DNA of 64,000 nucleotides from positions 4,216,001 to 4,280,000 of the forward strand of contig NZ_JAUSZD010000002.1 in the NCBI RefSeq assembly GCF_030817275.1, given 5' to 3'. The position numbers and the translations under genes are program-made. This stretch comes from Paenibacillus sp. V4I7 (GTDB lineage Bacteria > Bacillota > Bacilli > Paenibacillales > NBRC-103111). The notes under the pieces were generated by a model that saw only the letters and a list, made by a program, of their open reading frames with translations, searched no databases and was not told the DNA's origin. Positions within the stretch are counted from its first letter, which is position 1. Each line of letters opens with the position of its first letter. Positions 49,698 through 58,289 of this stretch are shown one piece after another.

Positions 49698-50297
49698 TCA
49701 TCGCCACTTTAAATAGACAGCAAGCTCATATCTATGAGTATAGGCAAGCAGTAGAAAATTCCCTAACCAAACCCAAAGGATCGCACTCGAATAATCCCTC
49801 ATATACAAATAGATCCCTACCAGCAGAAAACCGATAACAACCTGTAAGCCGTCTGCCTCTGTCGATGTAGACTTTCCTCTGTTTATCACTTTGATTGCAC
49901 TCAGTAATATGGCCAAAAACACGGCAAAAGCAAGAGAAACTTCAAAGCTTGATAATGCACTCCATACGCCGAAGGTCACAGCAATTGCTTTGCCTCCTTT
50001 CCCCTTAAGGAATGGAGAAAAGGCATGCCCGATAATCGGAGCCAGTGCGATAGAAATCATGGAGTACCCTTGAATCTTTTCATTCCCCAATACAAAAAGA
50101 AGGATAAGGTATCCTTTTAAAAAGTCGAGAATAATACCAACAACACCAAACTTATAACCAGCTGCCTTCCACAGATTTAGAGCCCCCGGATTCCCGTCAC
50201 CAACCGTCTTCAAGTTTTTTTGGGCGATAAGGCCAAGCCAGTAAGAAAACATGAAGGATCCAGATAGAAAGGCACAAACCGTCCAAACAATGGTCAT
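49698..50297 (-). CDS. PlsY-like glycerol-3-phosphate acyltransferase-family protein
   Basis: A 199-residue membrane protein with five or more spans. The PlsY motifs are recognisable but altered: motif 1 GSFMFSYWLG, motif 2 VGDGNPGALNLWKAAG (PlsY has GSGNxGATN), and motif 3 GHAFSPFLKGKGGKAIA. The ATG at 50297 overlaps the glycosyltransferase stop as ATGA. The coupling to a glycosyltransferase, and not to membrane-lipid genes, suggests acylation of a glycosylated product rather than phosphatidic acid synthesis. That is inference. Confidence 0.8.
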   Translation of the reverse strand: MTIVWTVCAFLSGSFMFSYWLGLIAQKNLKTVGDGNPGALNLWKAAGYKFGVVGIILDFLKGYLILLFVLGNEKIQGYSMISIALAPIIGHAFSPFLKGKGGKAIAVTFGVWSALSSFEVSLAFAVFLAILLSAIKVINRGKSTSTEADGLQVVIGFLLVGIYLYMRDYSSAILWVWLGNFLLLAYTHRYELAVYLKWR

Positions 50298-51388
50298 TGC
50301 CCCCTCCTGCTTCCTACCTTGACGTGCCGTCCTTTCCATGACACATGCCCAAGGAAAACGACCTGATAGACGGAATACAGCATGACGAAGATGAAAAATA
50401 ATGTTGAGAGAACATGCAAAACAGGCATAATGATTCCAAACCTACCAACATGTTTAATCAAATAAAACAACTGAATCATGTATAAGAGATACCCGATGAA
50501 AAGGGGTAGCGCCCATGAAGTGTTGATAAATAGGAAGAAAGTTTCTGAAGCAATTAGCCCGACAACCCAAATGGCAACAAGGAGGATCGTGCCCGGACTT
50601 AATTTAGTCGTGCTTAGGACTGCTCCTTTACCGAATCCTTGAACCTCGCTTTGGATCCCTTGTGGATACATTCGAAAAGAAACCAGGCCTTGCCCGATAA
50701 AATTCGTCACTTGAATCCCGGCATTCCTATAGGTGGCCCCAAGGTTCAAATCATCCAACATCTCCGACTTGATGCTTTCATGTCCGTTGATTTTCTCATA
50801 ATCTTCCCTAGTCGTTAAGATGCAGGAGCCATACAGACCTTTTTTCGGATTTTTCTTTTCAAAAGGAGATGTAAAAGCGAATACACCAAGCACATTAAAG
50901 ATCAGCGCCAGTCTTTCAACAAACTTCTGCGTATAATGGAAGGGAACGACAGAAACGACGCCTCCCGCTTTATTTCTCGCCTTAACTAATGCCTCCAGCG
51001 CACGCGGAGCTAAGCGAAGATCCGCATCAAGAAAGGCAATTAAATCACCCGAGGCTTGCAAATATCCGTTCCATACGGCCCAGTTTTTACCCGTCCAACC
51101 CTGTGGAAGGCTCGTGCTGCTAATCACAGTAACCCCGTAACTTTCAGCTATTTCCTTCGTATCGTCCTCCGAGAAATCATCAACAACGATAATTTCAAAG
51201 GGTTCCAGGGTTTGTACCTTGAGTGCATGGAGAAGATGAGGCAAATTGCATGCTTCATTCCTGGCAGGGATTATGATAGACAGCTTCACATTTTCCGGAC
51301 CTTTTTCCTGACTGACAGTAATCACATTTTTTCTAAATAACAAGAAACCACATAGACATCCGATGACAACTAAACCATATATCGCCAC
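50294..51388 (-). CDS. Family 2 glycosyltransferase, membrane-bound
   Basis: A 364-residue GT2 enzyme. After an N-terminal span, the catalytic domain has SIIIPARNEACNLPHLLHAL, VVDDFSEDDT, FLDADLRL (the DxD metal site, about residue 135) and a later EMLDDLNLG. Three C-terminal spans follow (about 255-345). The layout is like CrtQ, which glycosylates a carotenoid acid, though no crt genes are in the window. The start is GTG at 51388 after AAGGAGGG. It is coupled to the PlsY-like gene. Confidence 0.83.
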   Translation of the reverse strand: MAIYGLVVIGCLCGFLLFRKNVITVSQEKGPENVKLSIIIPARNEACNLPHLLHALKVQTLEPFEIIVVDDFSEDDTKEIAESYGVTVISSTSLPQGWTGKNWAVWNGYLQASGDLIAFLDADLRLAPRALEALVKARNKAGGVVSVVPFHYTQKFVERLALIFNVLGVFAFTSPFEKKNPKKGLYGSCILTTREDYEKINGHESIKSEMLDDLNLGATYRNAGIQVTNFIGQGLVSFRMYPQGIQSEVQGFGKGAVLSTTKLSPGTILLVAIWVVGLIASETFFLFINTSWALPLFIGYLLYMIQLFYLIKHVGRFGIIMPVLHVLSTLFFIFVMLYSVYQVVFLGHVSWKGRHVKVGSRRGQ

Positions 51389-51580
51389 CCTCGAACCCCC
51401 TCCTTCAATTCCCTCATAACGGATGGATGAAAGTGCTGCCCTTACAATATGGAGAACAGGTTGTAGTGATATATATGAACTTTGGGGTGATTTTAAGCCA
51501 TCTACTGCTGCTCAACAAGCGAACATTTCCGCAATTGTGTTATAATGTTCAATATCAAATTACTGGAGGCACAATGGCAT

Positions 51581-51754
51581 ATGAAAATATATGTTATCCT
51601 CTCCTTCGATGGTGAAGGAATGGAAAATGTTTATGTAGGCGCAGATGAGGAGAAAGCACTTTCTCTGAAGCCGACTGACTTTGAAAACTGCGAGGCCCTT
51701 TTCGTAGAGATTTGGGAAGACGGCGAGAAAACCGATGATTACCGCTTAGAATAA
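51581..51754 (+). CDS. Small acidic protein of unknown function (57 residues)
   Basis: It starts MKIYVILSFDGEGMENVY at the ATG 51581, with GGAGG 11 bases upstream, and ends DGEKTDDYRLE. Alternating hydrophobic strands and acidic helices suggest a small folded cytosolic protein. Another ATG eight bases upstream opens a 13-codon frame in a different phase that ends at 51615. Family not recognised. Confidence 0.65.
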   Translation: MKIYVILSFDGEGMENVYVGADEEKALSLKPTDFENCEALFVEIWEDGEKTDDYRLE

Positions 51755-51802
51755 CTAGTGATACATACTTCCAAAACGAAATAATAGAAAGGCGGATATA
51801 AC

Positions 51803-52561
51803 ATGGTCCATGCGTTTACCATCCAGCCCACTTCGTATAATACTTTCGAAGACGAGACCGAGCAGCTCGAACAGTGTAAAGAATGGGGCTTGCTTTCAGA
51901 GAAAGCAGCGAAAACAAAGGCATTCTTCTACAAGGGGAATGGTATGAATCTGCCCTGCGGCATTGTTGGTTTTGTGGATAAAATGACGGCTGTCATTGAA
52001 TTCGACAACAAGCAGCTGCACTGCATTCACCCCTCCTACCTGAAGGAAATGCAAGCTGCCAATTACAGCCAGAGAGGTGCAGGAACCGCTGACTCCACTG
52101 AGGCGGAAGCCCTGGAGCTTGAGACTTTGCAAGTAGATGCTCCAGCTAACGTAGAAGCTAATGTGGAAGCTAACGTAGACGCTAGTACTGAAGAGCTTGA
52201 AGTTAAAAAGGTCTCTAAAGAGCCAAAAAAAGAGAAGGCCAAAAAGGAAAAAGCTCCTAAGCTTCAACTTCCCGAAGAAAAGGTGAAAATGATCGCTACA
52301 GTAAAGGAATTTACAACTGTACCGAACAACTTCTCTGATACTGAAGATGAAGTCATTATCTACGAAGCTGTTTCCATGATAGAACCCGAAATGGAGATCG
52401 GTGAAGCCTGGTCCAGCCACAGTGCCACGCTTAAGAAATTGGAGCTAGAAATCGGGGACAAGCTCTCGTTCGAATGCAAAATTGTAGCGAAGAAGCTCTC
52501 GAAACATCCAGTACCTTACAAAATTAATAATCCTGCTAAATTACAAAAGGTAACATCCTAA
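51803..52561 (+). CDS. Unknown protein with charged linker and C-terminal beta domain
   Basis: A 252-residue soluble protein. Residues 1-90 form an N-terminal domain with three Cys and two His-containing stretches (SYNTFEDETEQLEQCKEW, LPCGIVGFVDK, LHCIHPSYL). A linker follows with the imperfect repeat NVEANVEANVDAS and then a Lys-rich stretch (KKEKAKKEKAPK, about 145-160). Residues 165-252 look like an OB-like beta domain (MIATVKEFTTVP, IGDKLSFECKIVAKKL). The layout suggests nucleic-acid binding, but no family was recognised. Confidence 0.7.
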   Translation: MVHAFTIQPTSYNTFEDETEQLEQCKEWGLLSEKAAKTKAFFYKGNGMNLPCGIVGFVDKMTAVIEFDNKQLHCIHPSYLKEMQAANYSQRGAGTADSTEAEALELETLQVDAPANVEANVEANVDASTEELEVKKVSKEPKKEKAKKEKAPKLQLPEEKVKMIATVKEFTTVPNNFSDTEDEVIIYEAVSMIEPEMEIGEAWSSHSATLKKLELEIGDKLSFECKIVAKKLSKHPVPYKINNPAKLQKVTS

Positions 52562-52581
52562 CCTGATATCTTGAAAACTTG

Positions 52582-52606
52582 TAAAGTTGTACTTTGTACA
52601 ACTTTA
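52582..52606 (+). terminator. Probable terminator
   Basis: AAAGTTGTAC pairs perfectly with GTACAACTTT around a TTT loop, followed by ATTG. It lies 20 bases after the stop at 52561. The T-tail is weak. Confidence 0.6.
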
Positions 52607-52633
52607 TTGAGTCTATGTAGCGTTATCCTCGCC

Positions 52634-52769
52634 AATGTTGTATTTAATACAATAGTTCCAACCTAAATTGGCCATTTCGAATGAAAAAAGGCTACTTTGT
52701 TGTAAGAAATACAACATCTCCAGCATGGCGAGCAGAAATCCGAGAAATTGTTGCTCGCTGTACAACATT
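52634..52769. repeat. Intergenic repeat element, copy B
   Basis: AATGTTGTA (52634-52642) and TACAACATT (52761-52769) are inverted repeats that enclose several TTGTA/TACAA half-sites. The inner stretch from 52697 aligns without gaps to copy A from 24181 (22 of 28 bases). No gene is seen between 52562 and 53163. Confidence 0.55.
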
Positions 52770-52784
52770 TACCGTTAGCGCCTC

Positions 52785-52822
52785 CAAGGAGAGTATGTCA
52801 TTACATACTCTCCTTTTGGCTG
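52785..52822. terminator. Strong hairpin, possible terminator
   Basis: AAGGAGAGTATGT pairs perfectly with ACATACTCTCCTT around CATT, then TTGG. The 13-bp stem is strong but the T-tail is short. No gene directly precedes it. Confidence 0.5.
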
Positions 52823-53068
52823 TCTCCTGGCAGTCATTTTTACTTTTTGCTTTTGGGAACATGTCGATTTACTATGCCTATTGAGCACTAATGTCGTTGA
52901 TGGTATTTTAACGGCTCCTTTCGTTAAAGTTAAAGCCGATGTGATTAAGCTGTATGTGCCTGAATAAATGCTGCAGTTAGGATACATTTAAGAGAATTAT
53001 ACCGAATTCATTAAAGATTTTAAGATCTTTTCATAAAGATTACTGCATGTTACTTTAAAATATGAAAA

Positions 53069-53100
53069 AGAGGAGCAGCATCAAAGCATGCTCCTCCACT
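53069..53100 (-). terminator. Terminator of the sugar ABC operon
   Basis: GAGGAGCA pairs with TGCTCCTC. On the minus strand TTTTTC follows. It lies 64 bases after the last permease gene. Confidence 0.75.
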
Positions 53101-53163
53101 CTCGGCAGACTGTAATTGAAAAAAATCTCAGCAGGATTCACTAATACATGTTATAAGGTATCT

Positions 53164-54000
53164 TTATCCTTTTATACCACTAAAGGTAATTCCGTTAATA
53201 AACGTTTTCTGGAGAAAAAAGAACAATACAATAACTGGTAATGTCATCAAGGTGGATACGGCCATTAACAGGCCCCACTCGGAACCTTTTTGACTTTGGA
53301 ATTGCTGCAATCCGAGTGAGACCGTATAGGAAGGCTCATTAGTTAAATAAAGCAGAGGACCAATGAAATCGGTCCAGCTTCCCATAAATTGAAACAGTGC
53401 CACAGCTAAAACGGCGGACTTGGCTAACGGAAACATGATCTGTAGATAAATACGAAACTCACTTGCGCCGTCTATGCGGGCCGCTTCGCGAAGGGCATCC
53501 GGCAGTCCAAGAAAAAACTGCCTTAATAAGAAAATGTAAAACGGTACTCCAAAAAATTGGGGAATAATGAGCGGGAGAGATGTTCCCACCCAACCCAATT
53601 TAGAAAACAAAAGGAAGAGGGGGATCATAGTCACTTGTCCGGGAATCATCATAACTGCGAGGGTGACGAAGAACAACACACCGCGACCGCGCCATTCCAA
53701 CTTGGCAAAACTGTATGCAACCAAGGGACAGGATATGATCACACCGATCGTACTAATGATTGTAATCATCGCCGTATTTTTCAAATATGTCCAGAAAGGG
53801 ATATACTCTACCGCACGGGAATAGTTACTCCACTGAAAAGGATGTGGGATCCACTCAGGGGGAAATGTAAAGATTTGTGTGAGCGGTTTTAGAGAAGTTG
53901 AGACCAGCCAAATAAACGGAATAATGAAAAAGAATGAAGCAATAATTAGGCATAAATGAGCTAAAGCTCGGTTAATTTTTTTTACAGCTAGAGGATTCAT
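53164..54000 (-). CDS. Sugar ABC transporter permease, MalG-type
   Basis: A 278-residue permease with six spans and the EAA loop EAARIDGASEFRIYLQIMFP. The C-terminus ENGITFSGIKG-like (FINGITFSGIKG) is typical of MalG/UgpE carbohydrate permeases. It is the last gene of the operon, 16 bases after the MalF-type gene. No ATPase gene is present, as usual for Firmicutes systems served by a shared MsmK-type ATPase. Confidence 0.93.
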   Translation of the reverse strand: MNPLAVKKINRALAHLCLIIASFFFIIPFIWLVSTSLKPLTQIFTFPPEWIPHPFQWSNYSRAVEYIPFWTYLKNTAMITIISTIGVIISCPLVAYSFAKLEWRGRGVLFFVTLAVMMIPGQVTMIPLFLLFSKLGWVGTSLPLIIPQFFGVPFYIFLLRQFFLGLPDALREAARIDGASEFRIYLQIMFPLAKSAVLAVALFQFMGSWTDFIGPLLYLTNEPSYTVSLGLQQFQSQKGSEWGLLMAVSTLMTLPVIVLFFFLQKTFINGITFSGIKG

Positions 54001-54016
54001 TCCTATATGGCCTCCT

Positions 54017-54955
54017 TTATTTCCCTTGATAATGAACCCATCGTTTAGACGAAATGAAAATCAATGCAGTTAATGCCATAACGATAACAAACAAAATCCA
54101 TGCCATGGCGGAAGCATAGCCCATTTTGAAATATCTGAATCCGTTCTCGTATAAATACATGACGTAAAATGTCATGGAATTTGCAGGGGTACCTTGTCCT
54201 TTGGTCATTGTGTAAGGAAGCGTGAACTGTTGGAACGCACCGATCGTTCCCATAACCAGATTATAGAAAATAACAGGAGTTAGCAAAGGCAGCGTTACTG
54301 TTTTCGTTTTCTGAAACCAATTGGCCCCATCGATTTCCGCTGCTTCGTAGTATTCATCGGGGATGTCTCCTAATCCAGCAAGATAGATGACGACAGCATG
54401 ACCAATACCCCAAAGCGACATAAGGATGAGCGAGGGCTTGGACCAAGCTTCACCACCCAGCCAAGGGGGGCCATCGATACCGATGCTTGCTAACATCCCA
54501 TTCACCAAACCGAAGTTTGGATGTAACAACCACATCCACAGAACAGCCAAAGCCACCTGTGGCACAAGAGTCGGTAAGAAGAAGATCGTTCTGTATATAG
54601 CCATACCTTTGACCTTCAAATTTAACATCATGGCGAGTGCCACACCGAAAAATATACTTATAGGAACAAAAAATACAGCAAAATAGATTGTGTTGTATAT
54701 GGATTTCCAAAACAAAGGATCATTAAAAAGATCCTTATAATTATTCAGACCGACAAATTCTCCAGGCTGCAGGATGCTGTAAGTGGTGAAGCTAAAGTAA
54801 ATTGATGCGAACATTGGAATTGCATAAAAGCAAATGAGCCCTAAAGCCCAAGGTGAAGCAAAGAGCCACCCAATCACGTTAGTTCGGCGAAATGATCTTT
54901 GTTTTCTTGCTACTGGAGAAGCTTTTAAATGAACCGATTCGGCTAGTTTCGCCAT
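54017..54955 (-). CDS. Sugar ABC transporter permease, MalF-type
   Basis: A 312-residue permease with six spans and the EAA loop EAAEIDGANWFQKTKTVTLP. The ATG at 54955 has AAGGAGA at a good distance, and an in-frame start at 55024 would read back into the upstream gene's tail. It pairs with the MalG-type permease to carry a mono- or oligosaccharide that cannot be identified from the sequence. Confidence 0.93.
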   Translation of the reverse strand: MAKLAESVHLKASPVARKQRSFRRTNVIGWLFASPWALGLICFYAIPMFASIYFSFTTYSILQPGEFVGLNNYKDLFNDPLFWKSIYNTIYFAVFFVPISIFFGVALAMMLNLKVKGMAIYRTIFFLPTLVPQVALAVLWMWLLHPNFGLVNGMLASIGIDGPPWLGGEAWSKPSLILMSLWGIGHAVVIYLAGLGDIPDEYYEAAEIDGANWFQKTKTVTLPLLTPVIFYNLVMGTIGAFQQFTLPYTMTKGQGTPANSMTFYVMYLYENGFRYFKMGYASAMAWILFVIVMALTALIFISSKRWVHYQGK

Positions 54956-55025
54956 GTACATTCTCCTTCCGAATATTATAGGCCAATAGGCAAGGAGCGA
55001 GAGCTCTCCCTGCCTACTTAGCATC

Positions 55026-56372
55026 TTATTTATTATATTTTTCCAGCGCTTTGTTTACGGTTTCTGTTACTTTATCCAGATTTTCTTTCGGAGTGCCATT
55101 ACTACGAGTGGCCTTTTCCGTTGCAGAAGCTAATTCATTCCATAACAGCTGTCCTTCAGGAATGACCGGACGGTTGTGTGATTTAGGAAGAATATTGACG
55201 AATTCTTTCATAATTGGATCGTCCTTGTACCCGAACTTGGCGTTAACCGAATCAATAACCGACATGCCAGACTGGGCATTCAGCAAATATTGCCCCTCTT
55301 CTTTACCTAAGAATTCAAGGAACTTCCAAGCGGGTTCAATGTTCTTGGAACCTTTAGGGATAATAAGGGACATGCCGCCCGACCACGTCGTAAAGTTTGA
55401 TCCAGTAGGTGTCGGTATCGGTGTAACACCGTAATTCAGGTTCGGCTTAAATTTTTTGATACCAGCTACCGTCCAGTTTCCACTTATCTTCATACTGATT
55501 TGACCGGAAATGAATGGATCCATTTCATCCGTACCGGCTGCGCTTGTGAATCCTGCAATGTCCTCGACATTGTATTTTTTACCAAAATCGGTCATCCACT
55601 GAAGCGCATCTACGACTTTAGGATCATTCGCAGTGATTTTGCCAGTTGATTTATCTTGGAAGTCTCCCCCAAATGACCATCCCCAGCTGTATAGCCAGCC
55701 TTGTGAATACCATGGAATAAAACCGATTCGTTTGAAACGTTTGCCATCCTTGATGGTCAACTTTTCAGAAGCCGCTTCGAGTTCGGCAAGCGATTTGGGA
55801 GGATTATTGGGGTCGAGCCCAACTTCTTTGAAATGATCCTTATTGTAAAACAGCAAACGTGAGTCCGTACCTAACGGAATGGCATATAACTTGCCTTTAT
55901 AATTGGACTCATCCCATGCAAATGGATAATACGAGTTCTTATTTATTCCAGCTCCAGCAGCCATCGTAGATAGGTCAGTCAATGAACCTTGCGCTGCCCA
56001 AGAGCCGACCTTAAATCGGTCGAAATAGGCAATATCTGGAGGGTTGCCACCTGCGACCGCAGTAAGCAGCTTCTGATCGGCGCCCTCATTGGATTCTGTA
56101 TACACCAATTTGATTTTGACCGTGGGATTTTTCGCTTCAAATGCTTTCACGACTTTATTCATATTTTCCAAATCGATCGAGGTAAGACCGTGCCACATAG
56201 TGACAGTTACATTACCTTGTCCGCCTTTCTCGTTCGAGGCTGCGGTGCTTGATGGAGTTGTTGAATTAGTGCCTCCCGTAGTTGGAGTAGTCGATGAACA
56301 CGCAGTTGCAAGTACTGAAATAGTGAGAAAAGATACCAGTGTTGGAAATGCGAGTTTTGTGGATTTTCTCAT
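55026..56372 (-). CDS. Sugar ABC transporter substrate-binding lipoprotein (family 1)
   Basis: A 448-residue lipoprotein. The signal peptide ends at lipobox VLATAC (Cys25), followed by a Ser/Thr/Gly linker. The mature protein has the family-1 fold: VTVTMWHGLTSIDLENMNKV at the start, IKLVYTESNEGADQKLLTAV, and EPAWKFLEFLGKEEGQYL near the end. It delivers the sugar to the two permeases downstream. A cre-like site and the GntR operator lie upstream. Confidence 0.93.
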   Translation of the reverse strand: MRKSTKLAFPTLVSFLTISVLATACSSTTPTTGGTNSTTPSSTAASNEKGGQGNVTVTMWHGLTSIDLENMNKVVKAFEAKNPTVKIKLVYTESNEGADQKLLTAVAGGNPPDIAYFDRFKVGSWAAQGSLTDLSTMAAGAGINKNSYYPFAWDESNYKGKLYAIPLGTDSRLLFYNKDHFKEVGLDPNNPPKSLAELEAASEKLTIKDGKRFKRIGFIPWYSQGWLYSWGWSFGGDFQDKSTGKITANDPKVVDALQWMTDFGKKYNVEDIAGFTSAAGTDEMDPFISGQISMKISGNWTVAGIKKFKPNLNYGVTPIPTPTGSNFTTWSGGMSLIIPKGSKNIEPAWKFLEFLGKEEGQYLLNAQSGMSVIDSVNAKFGYKDDPIMKEFVNILPKSHNRPVIPEGQLLWNELASATEKATRSNGTPKENLDKVTETVNKALEKYNK

Positions 56373-56424
56373 GTGTAAATCCCCCTTAAGATAGATTTTT
56401 TTATTTCAACTTGACTCCCATTAA

Positions 56425-56438
56425 TGTATGCGTTTACA
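56425..56438 (-). promoter_or_regulatory. Candidate cre (CcpA) site
   Basis: TGTAAACGCATACA on the minus strand matches the cre consensus TGWAANCGNTNWCA with one mismatch. It lies 53-66 bases upstream of the binding-protein gene, in the promoter area, and suggests carbon catabolite repression. Confidence 0.6.
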
Positions 56439-56560
56439 TTCTTGTTGACTATGACATAGTGTGAATCATATTGTGGGAAAGACGCAGGTGATGCTCCTTG
56501 ATTCGATCTTATGTATGCATCGAGCAAATCCACCTCATTTCAATAGAATAGTATGCTTCT

Positions 56561-56575
56561 ATATACTAAGTATAT
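56561..56575. promoter_or_regulatory. GntR/LacI-type regulator operator, copy 1
   Basis: The 15-bp palindrome ATATACTAAGTATAT, identical to the copy at 57907-57921 next to the regulator's own start. It lies about 190 bases upstream of the binding-protein gene. Confidence 0.75.
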
Positions 56576-56699
56576 TAATATCAAAAAACATACCATGTCA
56601 ACTTCAATTTCACGACATGAGTGTAACAAATTTCCATATATCAGACTTTCACCGCTAAGATACTGTCCTTACTAGGCTGGCGTACCCAAACAAAACAAA

Positions 56700-56732
56700 A
56701 CAAAAAAAACATGGTGTAACCCATGTTTTTCA
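56700..56732 (-). terminator. Terminator of the GntR/LacI-type regulator gene
   Basis: AAAACATGG pairs with CCATGTTTT around TGTAAC. On the minus strand eight T follow. Confidence 0.85.
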
Positions 56733-56757
56733 ATCGCTGTTCAGTCACCGTTACCGG

Positions 56758-57879
56758 CTATTTTTTCACGACCATTCGATGTTCGATAATTCTCTGTTCG
56801 GGGACGGCTTCTCCGATTAACTGCGAGACGAGCAAGTCCACCGCTCCTTCGCCCATCCGTTTCTCGTCTTGTTGAATGTGAGTAAATATCGGCTTCCCAA
56901 GATAATCGTTGAGTGAGTCAAAACAAACGATGTCATATTCATCCAACGATTTGCCCAACGAATCGATAACCTGAGCCAGCATGGTTGCGACCAGAAATTC
57001 CGAGGCGACAAATGCCTTGACTTCAGGATATTGTTCCAAAAAGCTCTTAATCGTCTTTTTGTCACTATCGATTGCGGTTCCGTTAAGGTTCATAGGGAGG
57101 GTACCCTTTAAATTCGTCAAACAATAGTCCTGATTTAGCTTCAATCCCTCTTGTGTAAAGGCCAAGGTATACCCCAATATCCTTTCCTCCAAAGTTGATG
57201 TGTTTTCCTCCGGGGGAGACAAATAGGCGATTTTATCGTGGCCTCTCCCGATCAGATGAAGCGTAAGATCCTGGGCGGCTTTCTTGTTGTCCGTGTAAAC
57301 CGAGCAAACCGGAATTCCTTTCAAGTATCTGTCGACTAATACAATGGGAAACTTGTCCAATACGAGACGAAGCAGCTCAGCATTATAATGTTCGCCATGA
57401 ATGGGAGTCACGATTAAGCCCTTGATGCCTAGACTGACAAGCAATTGGATAGCGCGTTCTTCTTCTTCCTTGCTCCCCCAAGTTCGCTTGATGATCAGAT
57501 CATACTTGTGCTCAGCACTCTGTTTTTCTATCGATCGAAGCAGTTGCAGGCCGTATTCGTCGGAAAAATTCGGAATAATGAACCCGATCAAAGGTCTTTC
57601 TTTTTCAGCGGGTACCATACCCGTTCTTTCCTCCGAATGACGCTTTTGTTCTAATCCACCAGTAACACCACTCGCTACAAACGAACCTTTTCCCTGAATC
57701 CGTTTGATGACCCCTGCTTCGGCCAACTTCTCCAGCGCTTTTTTGGAAGTGATACGGCTGACACCAAACTGTTCGGCCAGTTCTTTCTCGGAAGATACGC
57801 GATCTCCTGCCTTCAATCTTCCCTCTTTAATCTCATTAATAATATGCCTATAAAGCTGTTCATATAAATGTTCTTCCAT
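56758..57879 (-). CDS. GntR-HTH/LacI-sensor hybrid regulator (AraR-like)
   Basis: A 373-residue regulator of hybrid build. Residues 1-70 are a GntR winged helix (ELAEQFGVSRITSKKALEKLAEAGVIKRIQG in outline), and residues 90-370 are a LacI-type periplasmic-binding-like sensor (PLIGFIIPNFSDEYGLQLLR, VDRYLKGIPVCSVYTDNKKA, CFDSLNDYLG). This is the architecture of AraR, which binds DNA until its sugar is present. The ATG at 57879 has GGGTGAT; a GTG at 57888 lies inside that site. An identical palindrome lies at its own promoter and upstream of the ABC genes. Confidence 0.92.
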   Translation of the reverse strand: MEEHLYEQLYRHIINEIKEGRLKAGDRVSSEKELAEQFGVSRITSKKALEKLAEAGVIKRIQGKGSFVASGVTGGLEQKRHSEERTGMVPAEKERPLIGFIIPNFSDEYGLQLLRSIEKQSAEHKYDLIIKRTWGSKEEEERAIQLLVSLGIKGLIVTPIHGEHYNAELLRLVLDKFPIVLVDRYLKGIPVCSVYTDNKKAAQDLTLHLIGRGHDKIAYLSPPEENTSTLEERILGYTLAFTQEGLKLNQDYCLTNLKGTLPMNLNGTAIDSDKKTIKSFLEQYPEVKAFVASEFLVATMLAQVIDSLGKSLDEYDIVCFDSLNDYLGKPIFTHIQQDEKRMGEGAVDLLVSQLIGEAVPEQRIIEHRMVVKK

Positions 57880-57906
57880 CTGAATCACCCTACCGCTGTA
57901 TTGTTA

Positions 57907-57921
57907 ATATACTAAGTATAT
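57907..57921. promoter_or_regulatory. GntR/LacI-type regulator operator, copy 2
   Basis: The same palindrome ATATACTAAGTATAT, 28 bases upstream of the regulator's start codon, in the position for autorepression. Confidence 0.75.
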
Positions 57922-57954
57922 CATTCCATAGATGATTAGCAATCCTACCATTGT

Positions 57955-58075
57955 TTAATTAAATTTTCTTTCAAAAGTTCCTTGCTCAAAAAATAAGGGG
58001 AACCTACGTTTAAACCATGGTTGCATTGGTAACTCTAATGCTTCGTTAATATCTACCCAAAGTAGTTCTCCAAAG
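57955..58075 (-). pseudogene. C-terminal remnant of a NUDIX hydrolase
   Basis: On the minus strand an open stretch reads GELLWVDINEALELPMQP, then WFKRRFPLFFEQGTFERKFN and a stop at 57955. This resembles the C-terminus of NUDIX proteins that end with a LPxQPWFK...FPLFF..GTFE pattern. The NUDIX box itself is absent, and no start or ribosome site exists, so only about 40 codons remain. Confidence 0.5.
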
Positions 58076-58289
58076 AACAATAATCCCCTTTTTGTTATTC
58101 AATTTTCAAGACCAAAAATACCCGCTGATGATTGGATCAACAGCTCACGGATTTGAACATAAATAAAAGGAACTAAAAAGAAATGATCGAATTACTTAGA
58201 ATGGTTAGATTTAGGATTTTATCATACAATTCTGACCCTTTTATTCAGCAAGCCGGTTATCGTATTTTTCCAAAAGTTCTTCATTAGAG

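Noticed and set aside
51427..51615. 62-codon frame before the small acidic gene
   Set aside because: No ribosome site and no protein-like pattern; it overlaps the promoter region of the 57-residue gene.
51896..52420. 174-codon minus-strand frame, Phe/Leu-rich
   Set aside because: The complement of the Lys/Glu-rich linker of the plus-strand gene; no start signals.
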